From Anthopleura xanthogrammica (lineage: Eukaryota; Cnidaria; Anthozoa; Actiniaria; Actiniidae), in the NCBI GenBank assembly GCA_964019055.1, contig OZ025211.1:6091835-6155834 (forward strand): a DNA stretch of 64,000 nt, in the 5' to 3' direction. Both the position numbers and the translations under genes were made by a program. Position 1 is the first letter of the stretch. Every line of letters starts with the position of its first letter. Below the pieces are notes generated by a model that was not told the DNA's origin, ran no database searches, and worked only from the letters and a program-made list of their open reading frames with translations. This document shows, one piece after another, positions 20,918 through 39,969 of this stretch.

Positions 20918-22202
20918 TCTCACTTGCTTACTAACAGTCTTTCAAAAAGAAATGTTTAATAAACTTTAAAGTACAATAATAGTTACACAAAGTCAGCACA
21001 GGATTTGAACCCATTGGTCATCCAAGATACTTTAAGATCAAATATACTAATTTTACCAGGAGCTATAGCATTTTTATGTACAAGATTATTCAATGATTGC
21101 AGTGCAATTTTCAGCAGAACAAATGTTTTAATCAATAAATCTTTACTAATTTAATACAGTGTAATTGATACTATTTAAAACACCAAATTTTGACAAATAT
21201 CAAAGAAAAAACCAATGCCAACTGACTGCCTTTATCTTATCAAGTTTTCATCTTACTGTCATCATAACTATCTTCACTGTCTTTCTCTATTTCGTCCTCC
21301 ATGCAGCTTTGCTATTCATAGCAACTGTAATTGAAAAAATGACCATCAAGATATGACCACAGTAAATGTGAGATCATATAACCCAGTACAACAAAGTAGG
21401 TTTTGGCAGACACGAACAAGAGTGTTTCCATGACATAACAAGGAAAATCAAGAGCACTAGTCGATGGAATAATATTAATGCCTGGATTAGTATGATCAAG
21501 TACCAAAACCTTCTTTATTACAAAAACAATATGATTATTTGTAAAATCCTGTGAATGCTATTTAATGTGATTCTCAATATTCTGCAAACTCAGACATTTC
21601 AATAGCCTCCTATGCAAACGCTCTAAACGTTGCATGACAATGTGCCCACCTTAAGAATGTCTGCGAAGGAGGCTAACATTTCAACAGCTTGTTGTGAAAT
21701 CAAAACTAATCAGTCAGTGCCTTTTATATTTTGACTGGCAGTAGTGAAAAACCAAATTCCAATGGGAAACTTGCAACTACCAAGTTCACAGAATGCATAT
21801 TTGAGAATCGCTGTAAAACTCAATAGTTCTTCATAATATTTCTACATTAAGGTTTTTACATCAATAGGGAACACACAGGTCATGATCATGACTTTCTGAT
21901 CCATGCATGACTTTCAAATGGCTTTCATCAATACATGTTTAGTCAAAATTCTTGAAGATGGTATGGTACAATTTATTGCATGTTTCCATTTGATGCAAGA
22001 GCTATTATTTTTGATAATTCCATATGAGTTTGATAAATTCTTCAAGAGGTCCCATAAAATAAACAGACCTTAATTTTTACCCAGCTGGTTTGTGCTGAAA
22101 AAAGCAAGATTTCGAGCAGTATATATTGCTACTTTATTTGTAAGAGATTATGCTTTTTCAAACTTAAAAGATATAATATTATTTGTTGTTACATATTCTT
22201 AA

Positions 22203-22365
22203 GGTACGGACACATGGTGCAACATTGTACACAATAATGCAGGCAATGTTGCTGAAATAGGATTGTTTTCTACTTCAGCAACATTGCATGCAACAAATAA
22301 ATTGCGTGTGACATGGGCCACCACATCAGTTGCCTGAACACAATGTTGAACTGTGTGTCTGTAGC
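22203..22365. mobile_element. MITE-like inverted-repeat element, CATGGTGCAACATTGT family
   Basis: GGACACATGGTGCAACATTGT near the left end and ACAATGTTGAACTGTGTGTC near the right; the interior repeats AGCAACATTGC in both orientations. Confidence 0.6.
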
Positions 22366-23332
22366 TTTATTGTTTTTGCTAGCAGACTATTAAAGATAAT
22401 GTAATTGCTATCAACAGCACTCTGTAAACACTTTACTCTGTAATATCATATTACAATTCTAATTCCATGATGCTCTCTGCAATTAAATATTTTAAGCGAG
22501 ACTTAAAATAATCCCTTTAATGAATCAATGCAAAATAGGACCCCTTTGTTTTAGGGATGGGAAGGGTTGCATGGGTAGGGTTTGCTCTTCCTTTATCAAA
22601 ATACACCAGTTTTGCATTCGATGTAAACCGCTGTTTTTGAAGACAACAGAGTCATTTACACAGGGTTAGCCTGAACATTAATAGTCCATGGGATTTGTAT
22701 TATTCAACTTGCACATTCTTTACATTTATAAATAAAGTTGGCTGGTGTATTTCTAGAGGAGAAAGGGAGGGTGATGGGAAGAGGTCTTTGATAAAGTCAC
22801 TTTCAAATGTGGTATTGAAGTTTTGGAAATTCAGCAAAAGCATATATACAATATATATGGATTGGTTGTTGATCAATAATTTTATCAACTTATTAAGATT
22901 ATTGAAATATATACAGTATTATATCACTAATACAGAAATACTCCTTCACCAAGTGTTACGTAAACAAAAATAAAACGCTTGACATTCGCTAAGAAAAAAG
23001 AGCAAACAATCAGACAATGTCTTTTTCAGATGTGAATAAATACGAATTGAAATTACTTTCCTGGAGACCAAAAGCCTTTTCTGTTAATAAATAAGCTATA
23101 TATCTAAATGCAAATTACTTTTCCCTTAGTTATGATATTTCCTAAATTAATTTTACTGTAAATAAATATTTGAGCCAATCGATGCACGCTCTAACGTAAC
23201 ATGTAAAGAGATTTTTCGTTTACTATAATTATTCTAATAAAATTACTTAAATCTAGCCGAAAATCGCAATCCTGGAGCGCAGACTATTTATATGCTTAAT
23301 ACTTTATATTTGTAACATTTGATACATTAGAA

Positions 23333-23920
23333 TCAAACAGCTAAATCTCTCATAGCTATAAATTCAGGCATACTTTGAACCCTCCTCGTTTGTTCATCAA
23401 CATCACTTTTAGAAACTGCCAGTGGATAGACTTTGCTCGACGACTGACTTCTTATAGTCTTTATATTCGAACCCAAGTCTGTTAAGCTACGCGTAAGCCA
23501 TTTGAGTGTCGAACTGTTGTCCATTTCCATTGCCTCCGCAAGATATCGTTCGATTATGCAACGAAAGACCTTCGGTATTTCTGATAAATCAAACGGCCGA
23601 GTCTCCACCATTGTTCTAAATTGACTTATTATTTCTCCGCTGTCCTCTGGTCGAACTTTAGTGGCTAACTCTTCGAGAACTAGCCTGTCAACAGGACTAA
23701 TTTGATAGTTATGTCTATTCGGCGTACTGATTAACCAACTATAGTCTGCCGTGTTTTTTCGTCGCTTCTCCTCTCGTTCTCTTTCAGCTTGTAAATCCTC
23801 GATTATTTTCATTTGACTTTCCAGTTCGTTCATTAACGTTTCAGCAACTAAAACGCTATCTGGTTTACTGGGAGGAACTTCGCTTTCCTTGCGCCTTAAT
23901 CCAAAACCTCCTAACAACAT
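23333..23920 (-). CDS. RD3: RD3-family protein (retinal degeneration 3 homolog), 195 aa, single exon
   Basis: Vertebrate RD3 binds and inhibits retinal guanylate cyclases and helps carry them to photoreceptor outer segments. A single uninterrupted frame runs from ATG 23920 (MLLGGFG) to the stop at 23333-23335. It contains the family signature in order: ETLMNELESQMK (about residues 28-39), a charged coiled coil to about residue 55, then DYSWLISTPNRHNYQISPVDRLVLEEL (given in part; about residues 59-85, aligned with the vertebrate DYSWL.STP...LSP.ERLQLE block), a helical middle, and a C-terminal SMPEF motif that human RD3 also has. Length matches human RD3 (195 aa). A TGACGTCA CRE-type palindrome lies about 140 bases upstream. 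Whether it targets a guanylate cyclase in this animal is inference. Confidence 0.88.
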   Translation of the reverse strand: MLLGGFGLRRKESEVPPSKPDSVLVAETLMNELESQMKIIEDLQAEREREEKRRKNTADYSWLISTPNRHNYQISPVDRLVLEELATKVRPEDSGEIISQFRTMVETRPFDLSEIPKVFRCIIERYLAEAMEMDNSSTLKWLTRSLTDLGSNIKTIRSQSSSKVYPLAVSKSDVDEQTRRVQSMPEFIAMRDLAV

Positions 23921-24913
23921 ATTAGCAGATTTTGAGGAACATTAGTAGTGATCCACTTCAAACTGTTATAAACCGCACTAATATTCTCCGCATTTAGATC
24001 GTAACGGAACGGAGCAGATACTGTACCAAACTCACCAAAATGTAAACTCATTTGTTTTTCGTGACGTCATAGATGTATGACCTTTCCAACTTCTTAGGTT
24101 CCAGTCCTTCTCGACGACATTTAACAATATCTTTTTTCTTATTTAGATTTTCTAGTTTCATGAAGTAGTTTAGACTAGAGAAAAAATCCGTAGATATTTA
24201 ATATTTGCATGAGTGAAATAAAGATCTCTAGGCTAGAGGAAAACTCCGAAGATATCAGTTAGTTACTTGGGTGATGTGTTTGAAAGAAAAAAACATAAAT
24301 GACTATAATTTGTTCATCCTATTCAGCTATGTCTCGATTTTTTTACCACTAGTTGTGGTTATTATTGGCCAGTAGAAGACATTTCAGTGAGCTGTGGCCA
24401 TCAGCTTTATTTGAATGGACCATTAACTACGTCATAATCCTCAAAGCCGGTACGCGCGCACTTGGAATATGTTATTAATCACAAAAATATGATCATGAGA
24501 TTTTGAAATTACAAAACAACAAGACCACTGCGAGGCCTATTACCCGCAAGATATTGAAATTAATTTATCTTTTAATTTACGATCCAACGATATGTTTGCG
24601 CCTATCTAAGCCGCAATTCACAATTTTAAAATAACAGGATATTTCAATATTGCCTTTGAAGGTGCCGCCTTTACAGAGAGGGGCCCCTTCTTTTATATAT
24701 AGGCCGAAATGGGGTCTCAATTTGCCCAAATAAGAAATACCTAGTAAAATTATTAAATTGTGTATAATTCATGTGGTAATGCTTACATTTAAATTGAGAA
24801 TTAAGGAATTAACCCGTAAAGACCTGTTAGACACTAGGTCTTCCCTTGCAGTTAATTAGAAAGCAATAAAAACACATAAAAATAGACAGAAAAGAAAATT
24901 CTTACGTTCTGTC

Positions 24914-27900
24914 TCAAGTTCCAGATTTTTGCCGTATTAGCTTTCGTTTTTGTACATGCTTGCGGATGCTTTCTTTGATCTGTTCTAAGCTGATATCTTC
25001 ATCTACGCCTGTAAAAGAAAAAAATCGTTATTGCTACAAAAATGGTCCGACAGCTGTAATTTAAATTAACATAGTAATTGAGACACTTACTTTCAAATAA
25101 AGATGAACCAGCTAGATTAAGTGTTCGCTTCTCCAACCTTTGTCTTTTAAATGAGGATCTTGAAATTTCCTTAAGACAAACACGAAAAATTGAGTAAAAC
25201 TCTGGTCCTTAAATCACAGACTGAGCAAGGGTTTTTGGGTAAAAGGGAACCAGTAGCAATAACCGGATTGCGAAAACGTCGATCGATATCCATTAAAGTA
25301 TTGCCGCATAACACTGAAAAGGAAAAAAAAGCACTGTACATATAGAAAAAAGCTATCACACTATTTGGTTATCAGTGTTTTCTGCTATTTTTCGTGTATC
25401 AAGGGTACTGCCCACATGCGCGCGCGCGATCGATCGATCGACCGTGTTGGCGAGAGGTTTTAGGAGAGGGTTGTGCATGGTAGAGGTTCTGTGCACCAAA
25501 AAATTGTAATAGCAAGCTGCGCATCATCGAAGGGTGTGATGCGCAGGCAATACAGCAGTGCGCAGCGATCATGGTTTCCGTAAAATCTTGGATGTGACAA
25601 GATTGGATGGAACAGTCCACCTTACTGAGTCAAGATTTTACCCAAGCCGGTCACCATTTTTTCTCAACATTTAGCTTTCCAACCTTTAAATTTTCTCAGC
25701 ATCTAGAGAAATGTGCCCTTACCTCCAAGACGTGCGATTCCACTCTATTATTGTCATGTGTTTTCAGATCAAACACATTGGCATCAGGTTTTGTTGAGGC
25801 TGTGATTCCAATGTCGCACTTTTTCTTGTTGTTTGCTACAACAGTGTTATAAACCTTGCGTTTAAGGCCAGCTATTGTATTAGATGAGCTATTATTTGAT
25901 TGGTTCGATTTCTTTGAGCTGATTTTTGGCACGCCTTTCTCGATGCTCGTGTTCTCATTTTCTTCGATTTTGCCTCGAGATCTTGTGCCATACTTTCGTA
26001 GTGGCTTTTCTGGGACTTTCTTTTGTCTTTTCTTTGATGCTGATGATTTAATCTTTACAGGTGATTCATCTATTTGTTCTTGTTTAACCACTGGGTCTAG
26101 TTCAGGATGTGATGCTGTCTCACAGTTTTCAAGGATAGGAGAGGCTGTCAAATCAAATGTGAAGATTCCCAAAGGATCTTCTTGTTGCTTCTTGTCTTGG
26201 CTCAAACATTGGTCTAGATAAATGAGAACAAATAAGAACTGCCAGTCATCTATACGATATTGCGCAATCTCCTACTATCTGCGCGGTCAAAAATCAATTT
26301 GAAAAACTAAAGACTATATGCAGTTCGAACTGATGTATAACATAACTGATTGCAGATGAGCAAATTGCTCCTGAAAGATGAATGTCAGTGATGCATGCAA
26401 TATTTTAGTAACCGGCTGCATAAAACTTACCATGACTAGTGACCTGTTGCCTAACTTGGACCTGCGGCAAAACAGTGGCGACTGGAGAGTGTCTGGGCCA
26501 TTTGTCTTTGGTCAGCATCGATAATCGGTTGGCGGGTGAAGGAGCTGTTTTCAATGGTTGTTCATTTTGCTTCTCTAATTGTACGGAAGGTCGTATTGTT
26601 GGACTTACTGTAATTGTGAGAATCGTGCACAATTCTATTAGATAGGTGATATTGATTGACTGCTTGAGTTTTACTATACTGGTTTTGATATGTTTGGTAT
26701 GTTTGTTTTAATAATGGCCATGTATGCACAAACAGGGGCGTAGCTAGGACATTTTGGCACTAGTACGCACGGATCCTTGTTTTTGCTTTCCATAAGTAAG
26801 AAAAAGGAAATCTGAAAAATTTGCACGTGAGCATTTGCGCAATGGGAGTACGCCCCTACCAAAAAGTTCTCAAGTGCTTGAAAATGTTGGACCTGCAATT
26901 CTACACTGTAAGAAGGAGCCTGCTAGCATTCTATTGCAAAAAAAGTATTATCATACATAAATTAAGCACGAAGAAGCCTAATGCCCTGGCAGAAACATGC
27001 AAATGGGAAACTGCATAGGAACATGTTACTGACAAGAACATGTATTTGCTATATTGTACGTGTTACTGTGACCAATATCAACTCAAAAGTGTTGCCATCC
27101 CCATCGTTTCTCTGGGACGGCGGAACACATTTTAAAGTGTGTGTGGTGGGGGAGGGGGGGCTAAGATTAGAAAATATAAAAGACTAGTATATGATGCAAA
27201 AGGAAAAAAGTAGGGGAGCTAAAGCCCCCAGCCCCGCCGGCTTAGCCGTCCATGTTTCTGTCAAGGGCTATTGTTAATTTTAATATTTTGAGGTTTAACT
27301 TACCAACAGTAATTTGAAACGAAGTTGATGATTGTATTTGCCTTTCCTCTGAGTAACTCTTAGCTAAAGGAAGACACTGTGTAGAACAGGCTGATTTCTG
27401 AACAGGAGCAATAGATACTGATGTTGTAGGTGGCAGCAGTGGATAAATACTTGCATTAGTCTCAGAGAAGCTCTGTGTTTTATCTCCCGTCTGGATAATT
27501 GGGTACTGCACAGCTGCATTGGGCAAAGATGGGAAACAGTGACAAGTTGATCCAGTATCTTCCGCAAGAGAACTTCCATGATAACATTTTTGAAGAGCAC
27601 TTTGCGGAGGAAAAGCTGCATCTCTGATACCTTGTATGTTTACAGTGCTTGTATTTCTGGTACAAAAATGGCCTAAAAGTTCACTGTCAGAAGGCGCAGG
27701 GCGTGAAGAAGAGTACGTATGCTGATGACTAGGAACTATATCCTTTCTACTAAAACATGGTTTTGCTGTCTGCATGCCAGTTTCTGCTAACAGGCTTCTT
27801 TCATTTCGTTGGGGCACTGGCAGATCTTGGTGCTGTGATGGTGGCGGAGTATCTCTAAAACCATAATGTCTCTCTGCTTCTTTAATCCTATCGAGGAGCT

Positions 27901-28473
27901 GATCCTCACGTTGTTTGTATTTTTCTTCTCTTCTCAGTGCATCATCTTCCCTCCTTTTAAAGTCTTCTATTTGTTTCTTTTGCAGTTCAATTTCCATGTC
28001 CATTTTGGTCATGTCTTGCTCTTTCTATGAACACAGTAAGACATTGTGTGATTTTGATCAACGTAAAATTAGATAAACATGTTTATTGAATATACACTGA
28101 GTTTCTCACCTTTAATATGATAGATCTCAATTCCTCGTTCCCTTTCAGTTCTTTTCTTAGAGTGTCAAAACGATTATCAAAATCTTTCTTTACTAAGTAA
28201 AATTAAGAAAAGAATATTGTAATGAGCATCACTATATAGTTTTCACGGCCAGATAAATGATTGAAGTGGGACTCATAAACTCACATTCATCAACAACGTT
28301 GAAGGACTTTTCGGCAACAGAGGACATCTTTTCAAAAGTTGTATTATTCGTAGACAGGGAATTATCCAAACTTGTTTCAAAAGTCTTCATAGCTGTCTGT
28401 ATCTGTGTGGCATCAAATAACCACGTAAATAAAAAAATAGTAAAGATAACTAAAGGCCTTGTGATGGTTATGC

Positions 28474-28516
<43 letters not shown>

Positions 28517-28711
28517 ACCTGCCTGTCTGCCTTCTTCTAACAGCAACAATGAAGCAACTACTGACATGATCATGAATGCATGAGTCAAGCTACTTTCAAG
28601 ACTACGAATCTTAGCTTACCTCTTTGGTATAATCTTTTAGCAAGCCAATAAAGGTATCGAGCAAATCCCTAAAAGGCAACAGGGTAAATCAATATCTTCA
28701 TCATCATCATC

Positions 28712-28778
<67 letters not shown>

Positions 28779-29545
28779 TCATCATCATCAATATCATCAT
28801 CATCATCAATATAATATCGTCATCATCAAAAGCAACATGACCAGCAACAAATCCTTAATAATATTTTTTTTAACTACAAAGAAACAATCATTTGGGTATA
28901 TCCCAACAAATAAGTCACTTTGACAATAATGTCTCATTTTTACGACGTATATTTACCACCATCTGCCAAGTATCCATTTGTTGTAAATTAGTACATACCT
29001 TTGATCACGCTCCAATGTCTTGGTTTTCTGTGTCACAATAAAATCTTTGATGTTTTCAGGCTTCTGATTTTCTTGTTCCTTCCTGGACTGGTCAGAAAAT
29101 ATTGGAGGTTTGGAAAGATACTTCATGTAGTATTTTACTGGTTCGTCCTTGAAAGAGATTGACACCAAATAAATAATTGGAAAAATCAGGCCAGGTACTG
29201 GAAATTTTTCTATGGTAAGGATTGGTTGTAATACCTCGTTCATTTGTTGTGAATTCCCTGTATTGGACCACCAATCACAGCCAGTAGTATTTATTCTCTG
29301 TTGCTGTGATTGCGAACATTTAGACTGGGAAAACAACTCAACGGAACTTTGTTGTGAGCTTTGCGATCCACTTGCTGCTTGACTGAACTGCTGACTGTCC
29401 CAAAAGTCACGACTAGAAAAAAAAGCTATAATTTTAGCTTATTTACGAAAGAAAATTAAAAGTTAATAGTAAGACATTGACATGTAACTTACCAAGGATT
29501 TGAGCTAAAAAGATCACGACCAGAGACTAAATTCTGTGAAAACAT
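24914..29545 (-). CDS. Coiled-coil nuclear-type protein, 730 aa, 11 exons; possibly IHO1/CCDC36-like
   Basis: Exons: 29493-29545 (ATG at 29545), 29235-29412, 28999-29147, 28620-28668, 28285-28402, 28110-28192, 27304-28024, 26431-26607, 25723-26213, 25091-25169, 24914-25008 (stop). All phases join. The N-terminus is Ser/Gln-rich with DSQQFSQ- and GSQSSQQSS-like runs. Predicted coiled coil covers about residues 120-270 and is highly charged (KKQIEDFKRREDDALRREEK). A long Ser/Pro/His-rich linker follows, then a basic segment with SASKKRQKKVPEKPLRKYG that looks like a nuclear localisation signal, and a basic tail (RKHVQKRKLIRQKSGT). The order Ser/Gln-rich N-terminus, short conserved helix, coiled coil, disordered tail recalls IHO1/CCDC36, the animal Mer2 that activates meiotic double-strand breaks. 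No single motif proves this. The family is tentative; the gene itself is well supported by phase-consistent splicing. Confidence 0.7.
28470..28515. repeat. (CTTT)n microsatellite
   Basis: Eleven CTTT units in an intron of the coiled-coil gene. Confidence 0.9.
28697..28815. repeat. (CAA)n flanked by (CAT)n microsatellite
   Basis: About 25 CAA units with CAT blocks on both sides, in an intron of the coiled-coil gene. Confidence 0.9.
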
Positions 29546-30407
29546 TTTTCTTCATCAGCTGTGTTTCAACTCGCTGTAGTCAAGCACTTAGCACCAAATA
29601 TGAAGATTTTTTTGTACAAAAGTACAAAGCAATATTACAGGAACAGTAAGAGTAGATGATATACTAATTTCATTCCAGTAAAATAAAGAAAATTAAGGAA
29701 GATTGAGTAAGTTGAAGGGATAAAAGCAGAGAAAAACAAAAGGAAATCAAAAGTGCAAGAAGCTAAATTAAAGACATGAGTTTCAAACCACTTCCGACGC
29801 GTCTGCGCGCGTCGATGAAAAGAAAGCGCGCGAAATTTTCCCGCCACATGGACTATGTCTTGTATTTTTTCTGGGATGAATCTTAAACTACATTTCTTGA
29901 GCTTTATTTCTTGAGCTTTATTTTATCATTTTTCTGGAAAACAACCAACAGTTTATAATATTGCCATCTTATATATTACTTTTATAGCTAGACGAAAAAT
30001 ATACACTTCCCATATGACGTCATATCTTGCTTTCTCAGTATAATATTATAAAAAGTTGAAAAGTAAGTATGTTCAACAGCTTTAGTAAAAGAAGTAGGAA
30101 AAATTTCAATGATTTGTCCTAGATTTTACCGAAAATGACAAAATAAATTGATTAAACATTACTTCCGGTGGTTACTTTGATAAAAGATCGTGCCAAATCA
30201 GTCAGGCGAGTCTAATCGGCGTCGTGCTGTGATTGGTCAATCGAATGTGATAAGTTTTGATGCGAAGCTCCGTGGAAACGACAACATAATAAACAGCTTC
30301 CATATTGTTTAATGAACCATGATTTATAACCTTATTTTATTGAACACTGGACAATAACATATGGCGAAAACTAACATACGAAACAAGCTGTTGTATTGAC
30401 AAGAGAA
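29546..30407. promoter_or_regulatory. Shared divergent promoter region with E2F-like and CRE-like sites
   Basis: Lies between the minus-strand coiled-coil gene and the plus-strand unknown gene, whose ATGs are 862 bases apart. A GC-rich patch at about 29795-29845 contains GCGCGCGAAA and TTTTCCCGCC (29836-29845), both E2F-like. A TGACGTCA palindrome lies at 30015-30022. Otherwise AT-rich. Activity is inferred from sequence only. Confidence 0.45.
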
Positions 30408-32224
30408 ATGACTAGTAAGGATGAAATTCAAGGCAGCTGGGTAAGAAAGAAAACCGTCAAAAGCCAACTACCGTCAACTTGAGTGTCACTTTCACTGATC
30501 AACTTTATTTTTACTTGTTATTTGCTCACAGTTTCCTACTGGTTTCCATGGACATTTTAGAAGTAAAAGTCGTAACGATTACGATATTCCTTATCGACAA
30601 AGAGCAAAACCACAACCACCAGTAAAATTTTTGGATCAAGCTAGGGTAAGCAGTTTACAGCCCATTTACAAAGCTGGCTTTACAGTAACTTTTACCATAA
30701 AAATTAATTGTCCTTTATCTTAATTATTGCGTTACAAATTATTTAGGTGGTAATTGCTTTACATGCAATTTTTTTTTACCTTTTTCACGAAGTGTAAAAT
30801 TTATAACCAGAAAACAAACAGTAGTTCTTAATGAACTTTAATGGAGCTTCGCTTGATGATAACATGGATGATAAAATGACCGACCAGTCATTTTATCATC
30901 CATGATGATAAGCTTAATATAGATTTTGTATGCTGTTATGCAGAGAAAATATGTCGTGTTTTTATCCTTTGGATATTGAATTATTGCTACTAATTTGTTA
31001 CATAGGAGCGGTCCAACAGGCACTTATTTTCAAGACATGATAACAGAAATGCCCACAGTAATATTGGTGATCTTGAATCGTTTTTTAATATGGTGAGTTC
31101 CCAATTTTTGACCATTCATTCATTCTCAATTTTTTAACATTCACTTTTTTACCGATTTGTCAGATTTGTCACCCATCCAGGCCCCTTTAATAAAAATACT
31201 AAAAATAATGTTAGAGTAATTGCACATGACATCAAAGCAGCTCAATTTGAAGGACAAAACAAAAGAATTTCAGTATCCTGAGAATAGGCAATGTGCATCA
31301 AAGCTCACAAAGCACTCTGGGAAACCGAGCCCTGCAAAAATGGAACAAGGATATGAAAGTAAATATCAGAAAAAAATTACTCTGTTATTTATGTCTGTTG
31401 AAAATACTTACATTTCCATATATAGAAAATGTAAAAGGGAAAATTGTCAGATGAATGTTTAGAGAAGCCAAAAAGTGTAAGGACTCGGTTTCCCATCATG
31501 CTTTGTGCTAGAATTTTGAGCTCATGCACAATCTGACATGCTGCAAGAGGTCTATATTAATCCAATTAATCCAGTAGGACAGTGTAGCACACTAAAAAAT
31601 AGGGGGTGGGGGACTTACATTAATTAAGGGTGGAACTTAAATATAATTTAGTAGATAGTAGTAAAATGTGTGGTAGGGAGGGGTGGTCCTTCTGACATAT
31701 AGGAATATAACTTTACTCATTCAAAGCCTTAAGATAGTAGGGGGATGGAGGGTAATCATTCAGAATTTAATGAAAATTATTGATATTTTTTTCAGGGTCT
31801 TGGTAAGCGAAAATACCTAAGCACCAATAATCAGTCAGCTCTAGCACAACATACCAAGTCTACAAAAGACCTTATAACATGGAAAGGCAATGAAAGTGAT
31901 GCTATGGTAACTACCTATCGAAGGCACTTTGAACGCCGATCAATTCCAACACCAGGATTCAATGAATATGAACCTGTTCACGTGCGATCCAATCTTCACC
32001 TTCAAAGACGGCATTTTAGAGCAGCCTCAGCTCCCCCATCACAGCGTCGTACTGCACCGCTTCTTGCTTGGAATGAACCAAATGACAGTTTCTCTTCAAA
32101 ACCAGGAATAGGGTCTCATCATTTAACACAAAACCAGAACTTTTCACATTCAACACCAGCAAGACCTTCAACCACTAGTAATTTTACAGTTGCAGAGACA
32201 ATAACACCATTAAATACCAGATAA
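30408..32224 (+). CDS. Basic, disordered protein of unknown family, 220 aa, four exons
   Basis: Exons 30408-30440, 30532-30645, 31006-31092 and 31796-32224, all joined in phase 0, with clean GTAAG or GTGAG donors. The ATG at 30408 begins MTSKDEIQGSW. The protein is rich in Arg, Ser, Asn, His and Gln, with no signal peptide, membrane segment or coiled coil. Short recurring elements include FPTGFHGHF, YDIPYRQRAK, TYRRHFERRSIPTPGF and LQRRHFRAASAPPSQRR. This composition (Tyr/Arg/Pro-rich short motifs, few domains) recalls small axonemal microtubule-binding proteins, but that is only a compositional impression. I do not recognise the family. It shares a promoter region with the coiled-coil gene and lies 560 bases upstream of the kinase gene on the same strand. 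Confidence 0.7.
31210..31560. mobile_element. GCAGCTCAATTTGGAGG-family element
   Basis: TTGCACATGACATCAAAGCAGCTCAATTTGAAGG at the left and GACATGCTGCAAGAGGTCTAT at the right match the termini of 5344-5490, with a longer interior. In an intron of the gene at 30408. Confidence 0.6.
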
Positions 32225-32786
32225 CAGTTTTATGTCAATAGCTTTTGATATCGGCAAAATTTAAAAATACAAGTATCCATGCCTAGCCGGCCTCTCCCTG
32301 GCATTGAGGAGAGGTTGGATTTTAAAGAGGTGGGCAAGGTCTAAGCAGGTTTAATTTTGCTTCTGCTTCTTTATGCTTTGTAAACCCCCCCCCCCCCCCC
32401 CCACACACACACTTGCCAGCATTATGGACACTTCTTTAAAATTACAAAATTTTTCAATTACAAAAATATTAAAAATATTCATGAAGAAATGTAACTTAGC
32501 TTATAACCCCGTCACATCAATTGTTATTTCCATTGGTTGTTAAGATTTTTATCAACAAAATGATTAAAAATATTCCAAACTTTTGACACTGTACAACCTT
32601 CTTCTAGGGCTGCATTCATTATATATGCCAGAGCAAGGGGGTGAGGGTGGTCTGAGAGGGCAGGTGAAAATTTTCAATACTATCTAAAATTTTGGTCTCC
32701 CTCCCCAGTTTAAGCTTAGACTGATTCCATAAGTCGGTCCCAGTTCACTCTCTGTTGGTTTTTTTTTCCACTCACGACCTCCACAA
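32225..32786. other. Intergenic gap before the kinase gene
   Basis: Contains a poly-C/CACA run (about 32384-32412), AT-rich sequence, and an inverted pair at 32714-32745 and 32795-32826 around CTTATGGAATCAGTCTA, part of which overlaps the kinase first exon. Presumed 3' UTR of the upstream gene and promoter of the kinase. No gene seen. Confidence 0.4.

Positions 32787-39969
<7,183 letters not shown>

Larger units (their letters stand above)
20405..23332. other. Intergenic region with palindromic repeats, no gene seen
   Basis: About 2.9 kb upstream of the glutaredoxin and downstream of the RD3-like gene. It holds the perfect hairpin at 20604-20671, a palindromic element at 20755-20917 and another inverted-repeat element at 22203-22365. 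The rest is AT-rich. I found no open frame with protein-like composition and no splice-supported exons. Confidence 0.5.
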
